Part shown: piece by piece, positions 16,176 through 23,749 of the stretch
Layout of the letters: the number at the start of each line of letters is the position of its first letter
How positions within the stretch are numbered: position 1 is the stretch's first letter
Origin: Streptomyces sp. MP131-18
GTDB taxonomy: Bacteria > Actinomycetota > Actinomycetes > Streptomycetales > Streptomycetaceae
Direction: 5' to 3'
Assembly (NCBI RefSeq): GCF_001984575.1
Contig: NZ_LZNS01000001.1
Location: 5,575,116 to 5,617,123 of the forward strand
DNA: 42,008 bases
Program-made: the position numbers and the translations under genes
Notes under the pieces: model-generated
What the model was told of the DNA's origin: nothing
Seen by the model: only the letters and a program-made list of their open reading frames with translations
Databases searched by the model: none

Positions 16176-17378
16176 TCATGCTGTGCGGACACCGGCGTAC
16201 CCTGGCCCGGACGGCAGGGTGGTGTGGTCGTGGTGGATGGCCATCCCGCCGCCGGTCAGCGGCACGCCGGAGCCCCCGTTCCGGAGGGCGACGATCTCCG
16301 CGACGATCGACAGGGCCGTCTCCTCCGGGGTCCGTCCCCCCAGGTCCAGGCCGATCGGCGAACGCAGCCTGGCCAGTTCGGCGCCGGTGACGCCGACCGC
16401 GCGCAGTTCCTCGACCCGGGCCAGGTGCGTTCGGTGCGACCCCATCGCGCCGACGTAGGCCACCGGCAGGCGCAACGCCCGCCGCAGCAGCGGGATGTCG
16501 AACCGTGCGTCGTGGGTGAGCACGCAGATCGCCGTGCGCGCATCGAGCCGCTGGGCGTCGAGGTACCGGTGCGGCCACTCGGTGATCACCTCGTCGGCCT
16601 CGGGGAAGCGGGCCGCCGTGGTGAAGACCGGCCGCACGTCGCACACCGTGACCCGGTAGCCGAGGAACCGGCCTGCGCGAGCGAGGGCGGCGGCGAAGTC
16701 GACCGCGCCGAAGACGAGCATCCGGGGTGGCGGCAGGCTGGTCTCGACGAACAGACTGACGGGTTCGCCGCACCCCGGGCCCCCCTCGGTGCCCAGGCAG
16801 AGGGTTCCCGTACGTCCGCCGTGTACGAATACCGTCGCCTGCCGGGCGGCGGCCCGGTCCAGCGCGGCCGAGCCGAGCGTTCCCTCGCGAGAACCGTCGC
16901 CCCGCACGTGCAACGCCCGCCCCACCAGGTGGTCCGGGCCCTCGACGACGCGGGCGAGGGCGGCGGGACGGCCGGAGGTGGCCGCGGCCAGGGCCGCTTC
17001 GACGGTGGAACGTTCCGGCGCGCCCTGCCGGGCTTCGGGCTTCGTCCGTACCGGGGTGACCAGGACGTCGATCGTGCCGCCACACGTGAGGCCGACGGCG
17101 AACGGGTCCTCGCCTGCGGCCCCTCCGGTGGCCCCGCCGATGGCCGCGAAGCGCTCCACCAGGGTGGACCCGGTGGCGAGGGAGCGCACGCACAGTTCAT
17201 ACACCGCCGCCTCGACGCAGCCGCTGGAGACGCTGCCCACCGCCGTGCCCTCCGCATCGACCGCGAGGGCGGCGCCCGGCTGCCTGGGGGCGCTGCCCCC
17301 GACGGCCGTGATGGTGGCGACGGCGAAGTCACGTCCCTCCGCGCACCACCGGTGCAGGTCCGCGGCTATGTCCAGCAT
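16176..17378 (-). CDS. XdhC/CoxI-family molybdenum-cofactor maturation protein
   Basis: XdhC-family proteins bind molybdenum cofactor, help sulfurate it and insert it into xanthine-dehydrogenase-type enzymes in the cytoplasm. The 400-residue protein has the N-terminal XdhC domain motifs GGSAPRQPGAALAV, GSVSSGCVEAAVYE and GLTCGGTIDVLV, and a C-terminal Rossmann domain with RMLVFGAVDFAAALARAGRF and PVAYVGAMGSHRTHLARVEEL. ATG 17378 has AAGGAGG upstream. It is the last gene of the minus-strand transport operon, while the hydroxylase it should serve is encoded in the divergent plus-strand operon, tying the two arms together. Confidence 0.9.
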   Translation of the reverse strand: MLDIAADLHRWCAEGRDFAVATITAVGGSAPRQPGAALAVDAEGTAVGSVSSGCVEAAVYELCVRSLATGSTLVERFAAIGGATGGAAGEDPFAVGLTCGGTIDVLVTPVRTKPEARQGAPERSTVEAALAAATSGRPAALARVVEGPDHLVGRALHVRGDGSREGTLGSAALDRAAARQATVFVHGGRTGTLCLGTEGGPGCGEPVSLFVETSLPPPRMLVFGAVDFAAALARAGRFLGYRVTVCDVRPVFTTAARFPEADEVITEWPHRYLDAQRLDARTAICVLTHDARFDIPLLRRALRLPVAYVGAMGSHRTHLARVEELRAVGVTGAELARLRSPIGLDLGGRTPEETALSIVAEIVALRNGGSGVPLTGGGMAIHHDHTTLPSGPGYAGVRTA

Positions 17379-17442
17379 GCTTCCTCCTTCACGCGCGCCC
17401 CTCGCCCAGCCCGTCGGTACGACTCCCGCGACCCGCCGGTCA

Positions 17443-18426
17443 CTACTCCCCGGCGACGAGCTCGTCCAGGTCGACGTCGCCACGGAAGCCGGCGTAGTCC
17501 TGCATGGCCGCGAGCCAGATCTCGTGGTCCTGGGGTCGCGGGTCAGCGGAGTAGACGGGGAGCGTGAGCGAGTCGACCACCTCGTCCGGCAGGCCGGTGA
17601 AGTCCCGCAGGCTGTCCCGCGCGTCCTGCTCGTTCGCCGGATTCCCGATCCACTCCACCGCCTGCTCCAGGCCGGACCGGAAGCCCTCCAGCGCCTCCGG
17701 GTTGTCCTGCGCCCACTGTCCACTGGTCGCCCAGAGGATCAGCCCGATCTCCTGCGCCATTTCGAGGTGGGGATACGCCACCACCCCGGCCTCCTCCTCG
17801 GCCAGGATGTCGTCGATGAACGGGGTCACGGTCTCCACCGCGTCGACGCGGCCGGCCATCAACTGGTCCTTGCCGGCCGGCGGGTCGACTTGGACGGTGC
17901 CGATGCTGTCGAGGGGAACTCCGGCCTGGTCGAGCCAGTACTGGGTGGCCAGGCGCAGGGTGCCGGTCTCGTTGAGTACCCCGATCGTCTTCCCGGCCAG
18001 GTCCTCCGCGCTTTGGACACCGGTGCCCTCCGAGCCGATGACCGCGGCCGTGGGGTTGTCCGGTACCTCGACGGATGTACCCGCCGCCTCCACGATGTCC
18101 AGGCCCTGCGCTGATCCGCTGAGGAGGAGCGTCGGGGTCGAGAGGACCACGTCGAAGGAGCTGCCGAGGGCGGGCGGGAGCGTTTCAACGTTCTCGACCT
18201 GCGTGAACTCCACCTCGACACCCTGCTCTTCGAAGAATCCCTGCTCGTCCGCGACCCGGGCGGACAGGACACCGGCGTTGGAATTGTGGGCGATCCGGAT
18301 CGTGTCACCGCCGCCCCCGCCGCCCGTGCCCTCCGAACCACCGGGGGCGCAAGCGCCGAGCTGGACGGCCAGCAGACCGGCGGCGGCTGCCGCCGCCGCT
18401 ACCGCGGCATTGTTTCTCCTTGGCAT
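17443..18426 (-). CDS. ABC transporter substrate-binding lipoprotein (NitT/TauT-like), copy A
   Basis: The 327-residue lipoprotein has a signal peptide ending in lipobox LGAC with Cys26 as lipid anchor, a Gly/Ser linker, then the SsuA/THI5-like fold (IRIAHNSNAGVLSARVADEQGFFEEQGVEVEF, VIGSEGTGVQSAEDLAGKTIGVL, DAVETVTPFIDDILAEEEAGVVA). Such proteins capture small, often carboxylated or sulfonated, molecules for import. It lies after the two permease genes and is clearly paralogous to the protein at 21053-22021, which begins the same operon. ATG 18426 has AAGGAG upstream. Confidence 0.92.
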   Translation of the reverse strand: MPRRNNAAVAAAAAAAGLLAVQLGACAPGGSEGTGGGGGGDTIRIAHNSNAGVLSARVADEQGFFEEQGVEVEFTQVENVETLPPALGSSFDVVLSTPTLLLSGSAQGLDIVEAAGTSVEVPDNPTAAVIGSEGTGVQSAEDLAGKTIGVLNETGTLRLATQYWLDQAGVPLDSIGTVQVDPPAGKDQLMAGRVDAVETVTPFIDDILAEEEAGVVAYPHLEMAQEIGLILWATSGQWAQDNPEALEGFRSGLEQAVEWIGNPANEQDARDSLRDFTGLPDEVVDSLTLPVYSADPRPQDHEIWLAAMQDYAGFRGDVDLDELVAGE

Positions 18427-18530
18427 CTGGTGGCTCCTTCGCTGCCTGAGAGTGTGAGGTGTGAGGTCTGGAGGTGTGCTGCCGGAGGGGCTGTCGACCC
18501 GGTCGGCCGGTCGGCCCGTGGGCCGGCCGG

Positions 18531-19370
18531 TCAGCCGGTCGCGGTCCCCATCCGTGCGGAGACCACGTCTTCGAGCAGGGTGACCAGCCAGTTCACGGCA
18601 TAGCCCAGGACTCCCGCGATCAGCAGCAACCCGTACACCTGCGCCGACTCGAAGTTCGCCTGCGCTGCGCCCAGCAGGGCGCCGAGTCCGTTGATGCGCG
18701 TGACGATCTCCACCAGCAGGGCGATGATGAGCGCCAGCGGCGCGGACACCCGGATGCCGAGGAGCACCGGTCGGGTCATGGCCGGGAGCACCACCTTCGT
18801 CAGCCGCTCCTTCCGGGAGAGTCCCAGGGTGCGGGGGACGTCGAGCAGGACGGGACTCAGGGAACGCCGCGCAGAGCGGCAGGTCAGCAGGATCGGCCAC
18901 GTGGCGGGAAGCACCACGATGGCGAGCTTCATCTCCATGGTGTAGCCGAGAATGAGAGCCGCCACCGGCACCAGGGACGCGGCGGGCAGGACGCGCAGGA
19001 ACTCGAGCCCCGGGCCGAGCGCGCGGTCGGCCACGCGGCTCGCGCCGACGAGGATTCCCAGGCTCGCGCCCAGGAACGTGGCGATGATGAGGCCGAGGAG
19101 GAACGTGAGGGCGGACCAGCCGAGCGCGGGCAGCAGCGTGCCGTTCTCCACCAGCGGGCGGGTGGCGGCGAACCATTCGCTCGGCGGCGGGTAGTAGGGG
19201 GAGTCGGGGCTGCCCGCCAGTTGCCAGAGACCCAGCAGGGCGATCAGCGGGAGCAGTCCGCGGACCGGGGTTCCGGAGTGTCCGTTCCGGCGGCGGCCGG
19301 GGCCGCGCCCGGGCGTCGCGGGTGCCGTGGCGGCGGTGCTCGTCTTATCGGGGGTGGCCATGGCGCTCAT
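18531..19370 (-). CDS. ABC transporter permease (SsuC/TauC-like), second permease
   Basis: The 279-residue inner-membrane protein of the binding-protein-dependent permease family has a hydrophilic Thr/Pro/Gly-rich head of about 35 residues and then about six membrane segments. The cytoplasmic EAA-like loop reads RTLGLSRKERLTKVVLPAMTRPVLLGIRVS. Its ATG overlaps the stop of the preceding permease gene (ATGA). With its partner permease it probably forms a heterodimeric channel; most NitT/TauT systems use one permease gene, so two distinct ones are noteworthy. Confidence 0.9.
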   Translation of the reverse strand: MSAMATPDKTSTAATAPATPGRGPGRRRNGHSGTPVRGLLPLIALLGLWQLAGSPDSPYYPPPSEWFAATRPLVENGTLLPALGWSALTFLLGLIIATFLGASLGILVGASRVADRALGPGLEFLRVLPAASLVPVAALILGYTMEMKLAIVVLPATWPILLTCRSARRSLSPVLLDVPRTLGLSRKERLTKVVLPAMTRPVLLGIRVSAPLALIIALLVEIVTRINGLGALLGAAQANFESAQVYGLLLIAGVLGYAVNWLVTLLEDVVSARMGTATG

Positions 19371-20149
19371 GCCGCATCACCCGCCGCCGCCATCTGTCCG
19401 CGGAACACGCCCCGGGCAATGGCCATCAGGACGGTGTTGAGGACGATGCCCGAGACGCCGATGACCACCACATAGGCGAACATCTGCTCCGGCTGGAGCG
19501 CCTGGCCCGCCTGGACGAGGGCGAAGCCGAGACCGGCCGGGTTGCCCACCATCTCCGCGACCAGGGTGAGGACCACGGAGATCGAAAGGCCGAGCCGCAG
19601 CCCCACCATGATGGCAGGGGTCGCCGCCGGGAGCTGGAGCTTCCAGAAGGCGGCGGCCCGGCCGAGGCCCAGCACATGACCGACTTCCCGCAGGCGGGTG
19701 TCCAGACCGCGCATGCCCGCGAAGGTGTTCAGCAGGATCGGCCACACCGCGGCGTAACACGCCACCACGATCTCCATTTCCTTCGTGAAGCCGTACAGCA
19801 GCACCGCGATCGGCACGAAGGCCACGACCGGCAGTGCCCTGAGGGCTTCGACGCTTGCCATGGAGTAACGCCAAAGCGGCCGGAAGAGGCCGAGCAGCGC
19901 GCCCGCGCTCACCCCGATGACGGCCGCCATCAGCCATCCGGACACGGCCGCGCTGAGCGTGTGCCACAGGTTCTCCTGGAGCTCCCCCGTGGACAGCAAC
20001 TCGGAGAATCCGTTCGCGATGTCGGAGGGGGGCGGCAGGTAGGTGAACGTCAGCAGGCCGACGTGGATCGCCGCTTCCCAGAGCAGCAGGGCGGCGGCGA
20101 TCGTCGCCGCGCCGAGCAGGTTGACCCTGCGTGCCATCAGTTCACGCAT
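19367..20149 (-). CDS. ABC transporter permease (SsuC/TauC-like), first permease
   Basis: The 260-residue permease has about six hydrophobic helices, the family phrase YLPPPSDIANGFSELLSTGEL after the first helix, EALRALPVVAFVPIAVLLYG, and the coupling-loop motif GHVLGLGRAAAFWKLQLPAATPAIMVGLR. The start at ATG 20149 overlaps the ATPase gene end by 8 bases, and the stop overlaps the second permease gene, so translation is coupled across three genes. Confidence 0.92.
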   Translation of the reverse strand: MRELMARRVNLLGAATIAAALLLWEAAIHVGLLTFTYLPPPSDIANGFSELLSTGELQENLWHTLSAAVSGWLMAAVIGVSAGALLGLFRPLWRYSMASVEALRALPVVAFVPIAVLLYGFTKEMEIVVACYAAVWPILLNTFAGMRGLDTRLREVGHVLGLGRAAAFWKLQLPAATPAIMVGLRLGLSISVVLTLVAEMVGNPAGLGFALVQAGQALQPEQMFAYVVVIGVSGIVLNTVLMAIARGVFRGQMAAAGDAA

Positions 20150-20954
20150 GACGTTTCCCGTGCCCCATCGCCTCGTAGACCCGGTGCCGCAGCGCCAGGT
20201 ACTCGGGGGACTCCTTGGTGGTGATCTGGTCGCGCGGGCTCGGCAGGCCGATCGCCAGATCGAGTCCGACGTGGGCCGGTCGGCCCTCCAGGACCAGGAC
20301 CCGGTGGCTGAGGTAGACGGCCTCCTCGATGTCGTGCGTCACGAACACCACCGTCGTGCCGGTCAGTTCCTGGACCCGCTGCAGCTGGTCCTGAAGCGAC
20401 GCCTTGGTCATGGCGTCCAGCGCGCCGAAGGGCTCGTCCATCAGCAGCACCGAGGGGCGCATGGCCAGCGCCCGGGCGATCTGCACGCGTTGCTGCATCC
20501 CGCCGGAGAGCCGCCACGGGTATTCGTCGGCACTCTCCTGGAGGCCGACCATGGTCAGCGCCTCGGCGACCCGCTCCGCACACTCCGGCTTGGTCAGCTT
20601 GCTCTCGATCCCCAGGGCGACGTTGCGCCGCACAGAACGCCACGGGAGCAGGGAGTGGGAGTAGTCCTGGAAGACGGTGACCACGTCGGCGGGCGGGCCC
20701 TCCACCGGGGCATCGGCGCTGCGGACGGTGCCGCCCGACTTCTCCTGGAGGCCGCCGAGCACCCGCAGCAGGGTGGTCTTGCCCGAGCCGGACGGGCCGA
20801 GAACCGAGACGAACTCTCCCCGCGCCACGGTGAGGTCAATGCCATCGAGGATGACGTTGGCGCCGGCCGCTCCGACAAGGGTGACCTGAAGGTTTTCGCA
20901 GGTGAAACTGGGTACGGCTGCACTTTTTTGGTCAGCGTGCACGGGCATCGTCAC
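20142..20954 (-). CDS. ABC transporter ATP-binding protein (SsuB/TauB-like)
   Basis: The ATPase energises the importer. Walker A GPSGSGKT is at residues 53-60, the ABC signature LSGGMQQ at 149-155, Walker B VLLMDEP at 169-175 and the switch His at 207 in VTHDIEEAVYLSHRV. The length of 270 residues is normal. GTG 20954 and ATG 20948 are both possible starts; GAAGGAG lies 4 bases before the GTG. It is preceded by substrate-binding protein copy B and coupled to the permeases. Confidence 0.93.
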   Translation of the reverse strand: MTMPVHADQKSAAVPSFTCENLQVTLVGAAGANVILDGIDLTVARGEFVSVLGPSGSGKTTLLRVLGGLQEKSGGTVRSADAPVEGPPADVVTVFQDYSHSLLPWRSVRRNVALGIESKLTKPECAERVAEALTMVGLQESADEYPWRLSGGMQQRVQIARALAMRPSVLLMDEPFGALDAMTKASLQDQLQRVQELTGTTVVFVTHDIEEAVYLSHRVLVLEGRPAHVGLDLAIGLPSPRDQITTKESPEYLALRHRVYEAMGHGKRHA

Positions 20955-21052
20955 TCGACTCCTTCATCGGGACTGCTCTTCTCGCCCGAGGGCGCGCGCC
21001 CGAGCACCGCCGGGAGTTGGGGTATGGATCAACAGTCGGCGCGTCAGGGGAT

Positions 21053-22021
21053 TCAGCCTTCCGCCGGGATGAGGTCGGCGAGTTCGACATCGCCGCTGAA
21101 GTCCTCGACCTCCCGCATGACTTCGAGCCACACTCCAAGATCTTCTGGACGCAGCTCGGAGGTGTAAGAGGGCAGTTCGGTCTGGGCGATGATCTCGTCC
21201 GAGAGGCCGGTGTAGTCCTGGAGGACGGTCTCCGCCGTCTCCCGGTCCTCCTGGATGAACTGGATCGCCGCTTCGATCGCTGACCGGAAGCCCTCGACCG
21301 TCTCCGCGTTCTCCTCGGCCCAGTCCCGTTCCGCGCCCCAGAGGACCGCGCCGATCTCGGGCGCCATCTGGAGGTAGGGATCGCCCAGGTCCACGGTGTC
21401 TTCCTCGGCGAGCGCGATGCTGCGGAACGGTTCGATGGTCTCGACGGCGTCGACGCGCCCGGCGGACAGCTGGTCGGCCATGGCCGGCCCGTCCACCTGG
21501 ACGATGTCCACACTGTCGAGTGGTACATCGGCCTGCTGGAGCCAGAACTTGGTCGCGGTGTGGAGGGTACCCGTCTCGTTCAGCACGCCGAGGGTCTTCC
21601 CCTCCAGATCCTCGATGGCGGTGATCCCGGCGGACTGGGAGCCGATGACCGCGGCAGTCGGATTCTGCTCCCGATCGACGGTGGCGCCGCAGACCGCCAC
21701 CATCGGAATGCCCTGCCCGCTCGCGGCGATCATGTTGGTGGGTGCGGTCTGCACGATCTCGAACGACCGGCCCAGGGCGGGCGGCAGCGTCGAGATGTTC
21801 TCCACTGCGGTGAACTCGACTTCGATTCCTTCGTCTTCGAAGAAGCCCTGCTCGTCGGCGATGCGGACGGGCAAGTTCGCGGCGTTCGTATTGTGCGCTA
21901 TCCGCACCGTGTTGCCATCGCCGCCCGCGTCTCCACCGCCGTCGGGTGCGCCCGCACATGCGGCGAGGGGGACGGCCATGGTCAATACGGCGAGGGTGCC
22001 GGTGATTCGGCTGGTGAGCAT
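21053..22021 (-). CDS. ABC transporter substrate-binding lipoprotein (NitT/TauT-like), copy B
   Basis: The 322-residue lipoprotein has an N-terminus MLTSRITGTLAVLTMAVPLAAC ending in lipobox LAAC (Cys22), a Gly/Asp linker and the SsuA-like fold (VRIAHNTNAANLPVRIADEQGFFEDEG; DAVETIEPFRSIALAEED). It is the first gene of the minus-strand operon and a clear paralogue of copy A. An in-frame ATG at 22033 exists, but ATG 22021 has GGAG 6 bases upstream and gives a standard signal-peptide head. Two lipoproteins feeding one importer suggests two related ligands or different affinities. Confidence 0.92.
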   Translation of the reverse strand: MLTSRITGTLAVLTMAVPLAACAGAPDGGGDAGGDGNTVRIAHNTNAANLPVRIADEQGFFEDEGIEVEFTAVENISTLPPALGRSFEIVQTAPTNMIAASGQGIPMVAVCGATVDREQNPTAAVIGSQSAGITAIEDLEGKTLGVLNETGTLHTATKFWLQQADVPLDSVDIVQVDGPAMADQLSAGRVDAVETIEPFRSIALAEEDTVDLGDPYLQMAPEIGAVLWGAERDWAEENAETVEGFRSAIEAAIQFIQEDRETAETVLQDYTGLSDEIIAQTELPSYTSELRPEDLGVWLEVMREVEDFSGDVELADLIPAEG

Positions 22022-22120
22022 GCTGAACTCCATCGTTCACGAGGCGGGGTCAGGACACGCGGGCCACACCGGCTGGGGGCCGGCCGACCGGAATCCTCAC
22101 CGCCCCTCGATGACCTCTAT

Positions 22121-22140
22121 AACGAACAACTTGTCTCGTT
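22121..22140. promoter_or_regulatory. Candidate operator palindrome in the divergent control region
   Basis: AACGAACAACTTGTCTCGTT contains nested inverted repeats: outer arms AACGA/TCGTT and inner arms ACAA/TTGT around a C. It lies between the transport operon (minus) and the catabolic operon (plus), about 100 and 110 bases from the two starts. It is a plausible site for the IclR regulator encoded downstream, controlling both arms. Confidence 0.55.
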
Positions 22141-22179
22141 CAGCGGAGGCTAGATCCCGCAGAAGACCCCGTCAACACA

Positions 22180-22210
22180 TTGACACGAGCTGACACCATC
22201 TGGGTATCGT
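22180..22210 (+). promoter_or_regulatory. Candidate promoter of the catabolic operon
   Basis: A consensus TTGACA (22180-22185) is followed after 19 bases by TATCGT (22205-22210), about 40 bases before the first gene. The long spacing suggests an activator-dependent or regulated promoter. The palindrome at 22121-22140 lies 40 bases upstream of the -35 hexamer. Confidence 0.4.
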
Positions 22211-22250
22211 CCTGCCCACAGGTCAAGATGTCTCCTCTGGCGGTCATCGA

Positions 22251-22910
22251 ATGAAGCTCTCCTCGCAGTTCACTGTTCCCGCAGAGCCCGAACGGGTCTT
22301 CCCGCTCCTGTTCGATCCCGATGTGATGCGTACCAGCATTCCGGGGTGCTCCGAGCTGGTGCGCGACGACGACGACACCTATCGCGGGCGGTTGGAGAAC
22401 GTGATCGCCCACGTCCGCTTCAATGCGGGTTTCACGGCGAAGATCGTCTCGATCGACGCTCCGCGCCACGTCGGCGCACTCCTCCAGGGGCAGGACCGCA
22501 AGCTCGGCAGCTCGATCAAGATCGACGCCAAGCTCAGTGTCCAGCCGGACCCGGCCGGCTCCCTGGTCGGATACCAGATGGAGATGGCGCTGTGGGGCAA
22601 GATCGGCAGGCTCGGCGAAGCCCTCGTCCGCCGTCGTTCCGTGGAGATCGAGCGGCAGTTCGTGGAACGCTTCAGCGCGGCGTGCGCCGTGGACACGGCG
22701 AGCACCTCGGACACGTCGGACGCCTCGGAGACCGAGTCGGCCGCCCGACCCGCTGCGCTCGCAGAACCGGCCGCCGGGCCCACCCGATCCGCCGCGCCCG
22801 CCACCCGCGCCGCGCCCGATCGCCCCGCGCCACGTCGCCGCTGGTGGCAGCGGATCTCGCACTGGTGGCAGCGGACCGTTCGGCGCCGCGACAACCGGAG
22901 TTCTCGATGA
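22251..22910 (+). CDS. CoxG-like SRPBCC protein with basic-tryptophan C-terminal tail
   Basis: The 219-residue protein starts with a SRPBCC/CoxG domain (residues 1-145: FTVPAEPERVFPLLFDPDVM, SIPGCSEL, GLINK-like region, IDAKLSVQPD). CoxG proteins accompany molybdenum hydroxylases; in CO dehydrogenase they recruit the enzyme to the membrane and pass electrons or quinone. A Ser/Thr/Ala/Pro linker (146-194) leads to a tail rich in Arg and Trp (RRRWWQRISHWWQRTVRRR, about 195-213) rather than the hydrophobic helix usual in CoxG. The tail could lie on the membrane surface as an amphipathic anchor. First gene of the operon; the next ATG overlaps its stop. Confidence 0.85.
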   Translation: MKLSSQFTVPAEPERVFPLLFDPDVMRTSIPGCSELVRDDDDTYRGRLENVIAHVRFNAGFTAKIVSIDAPRHVGALLQGQDRKLGSSIKIDAKLSVQPDPAGSLVGYQMEMALWGKIGRLGEALVRRRSVEIERQFVERFSAACAVDTASTSDTSDASETESAARPAALAEPAAGPTRSAAPATRAAPDRPAPRRRWWQRISHWWQRTVRRRDNRSSR

Positions 22911-23749
22911 CCATGCTCCATCGCCCCGAGTCCCTGGACGAGGCGTGCATGCTCCTGGCGGAGCTCGACGACGCCCAGGTGTACGGGGGCGGCACCGCCA
23001 TCGAAATCCTCCGCAGGCAGGGCATCCTGTTCACCGAGGACCTTGTCGACGTCAGCCGGATACCGGAGCTGCGAGCCGTGGAGACCGGCCCGGACGGCGT
23101 ACGCGCGGGTGCCATGGTGCCGGTCCGGCGGATGGAAACCGACCCCGCGATCCGCCGGGCGGTCCCGCTGGCGGCCCGCACCTACGGCCACGTGGCCAAC
23201 CCGCGCGTGCGGAACACCGCCACGGTGGGAGGGAACGTCGCGCACGGCGACTACCGTCTCGACCCGCCCACCGCGCTGCTCGTCCTGGACGCGACCATCG
23301 AGGCCCGCTCGGTGCGCGGCCCGCGGAGCCTGGCGGTGCGCGAGTTCTTCACCGGTTTCCAGGAAACCGCCCTGGAGCACGACGAGGTGATCACCGCGAT
23401 CACCGTGCCCGCGCAGCCCACTGACGCCGTGGGCCGCTTCGTGAAGATGAGCAGCCTCAGCGCGAACGACTGGCCCAGCGCCTCCGCCGCGGCACTCCTC
23501 ACCACCGAGGACGGCCGGCGAACCCTGCATCTCGGGCTCGGCGCGCTGGCCCCCGTCCCCGTCCACCTGTCCCTGGACGTCAGCGGAATGCCGACCGAAC
23601 GCGCCGTGTCAGAGGCGATGGCCGCGGCGGAGCCCCTGATGGACCCGATTCCCGATGTCCGGGGCTCGAGCGACTACAAGCGGCGCCTTGGCCTGGTGGC
23701 GGTGCGCGAGGCCGCCACGGACGTCTGTGAGGAGCGCACCCATGCTTGA
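22907..23749 (+). CDS. Molybdenum hydroxylase FAD-binding (medium) subunit
   Basis: This subunit takes electrons from the [2Fe-2S] subunit to FAD and on to the final acceptor. The 280-residue protein has the two flavin motifs of the xanthine dehydrogenase/CoxM family, GGGTAI at residues 27-32 and TATVGGNVAHG at 104-114, and the C-terminal CODH_C-like domain (FVKMSSLSANDWPSASAAALL). ATG 22907 overlaps the CoxG stop (ATGA). The next gene starts 8 bases before its stop. Length is normal. Confidence 0.93.
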   Translation: MTMLHRPESLDEACMLLAELDDAQVYGGGTAIEILRRQGILFTEDLVDVSRIPELRAVETGPDGVRAGAMVPVRRMETDPAIRRAVPLAARTYGHVANPRVRNTATVGGNVAHGDYRLDPPTALLVLDATIEARSVRGPRSLAVREFFTGFQETALEHDEVITAITVPAQPTDAVGRFVKMSSLSANDWPSASAAALLTTEDGRRTLHLGLGALAPVPVHLSLDVSGMPTERAVSEAMAAAEPLMDPIPDVRGSSDYKRRLGLVAVREAATDVCEERTHA

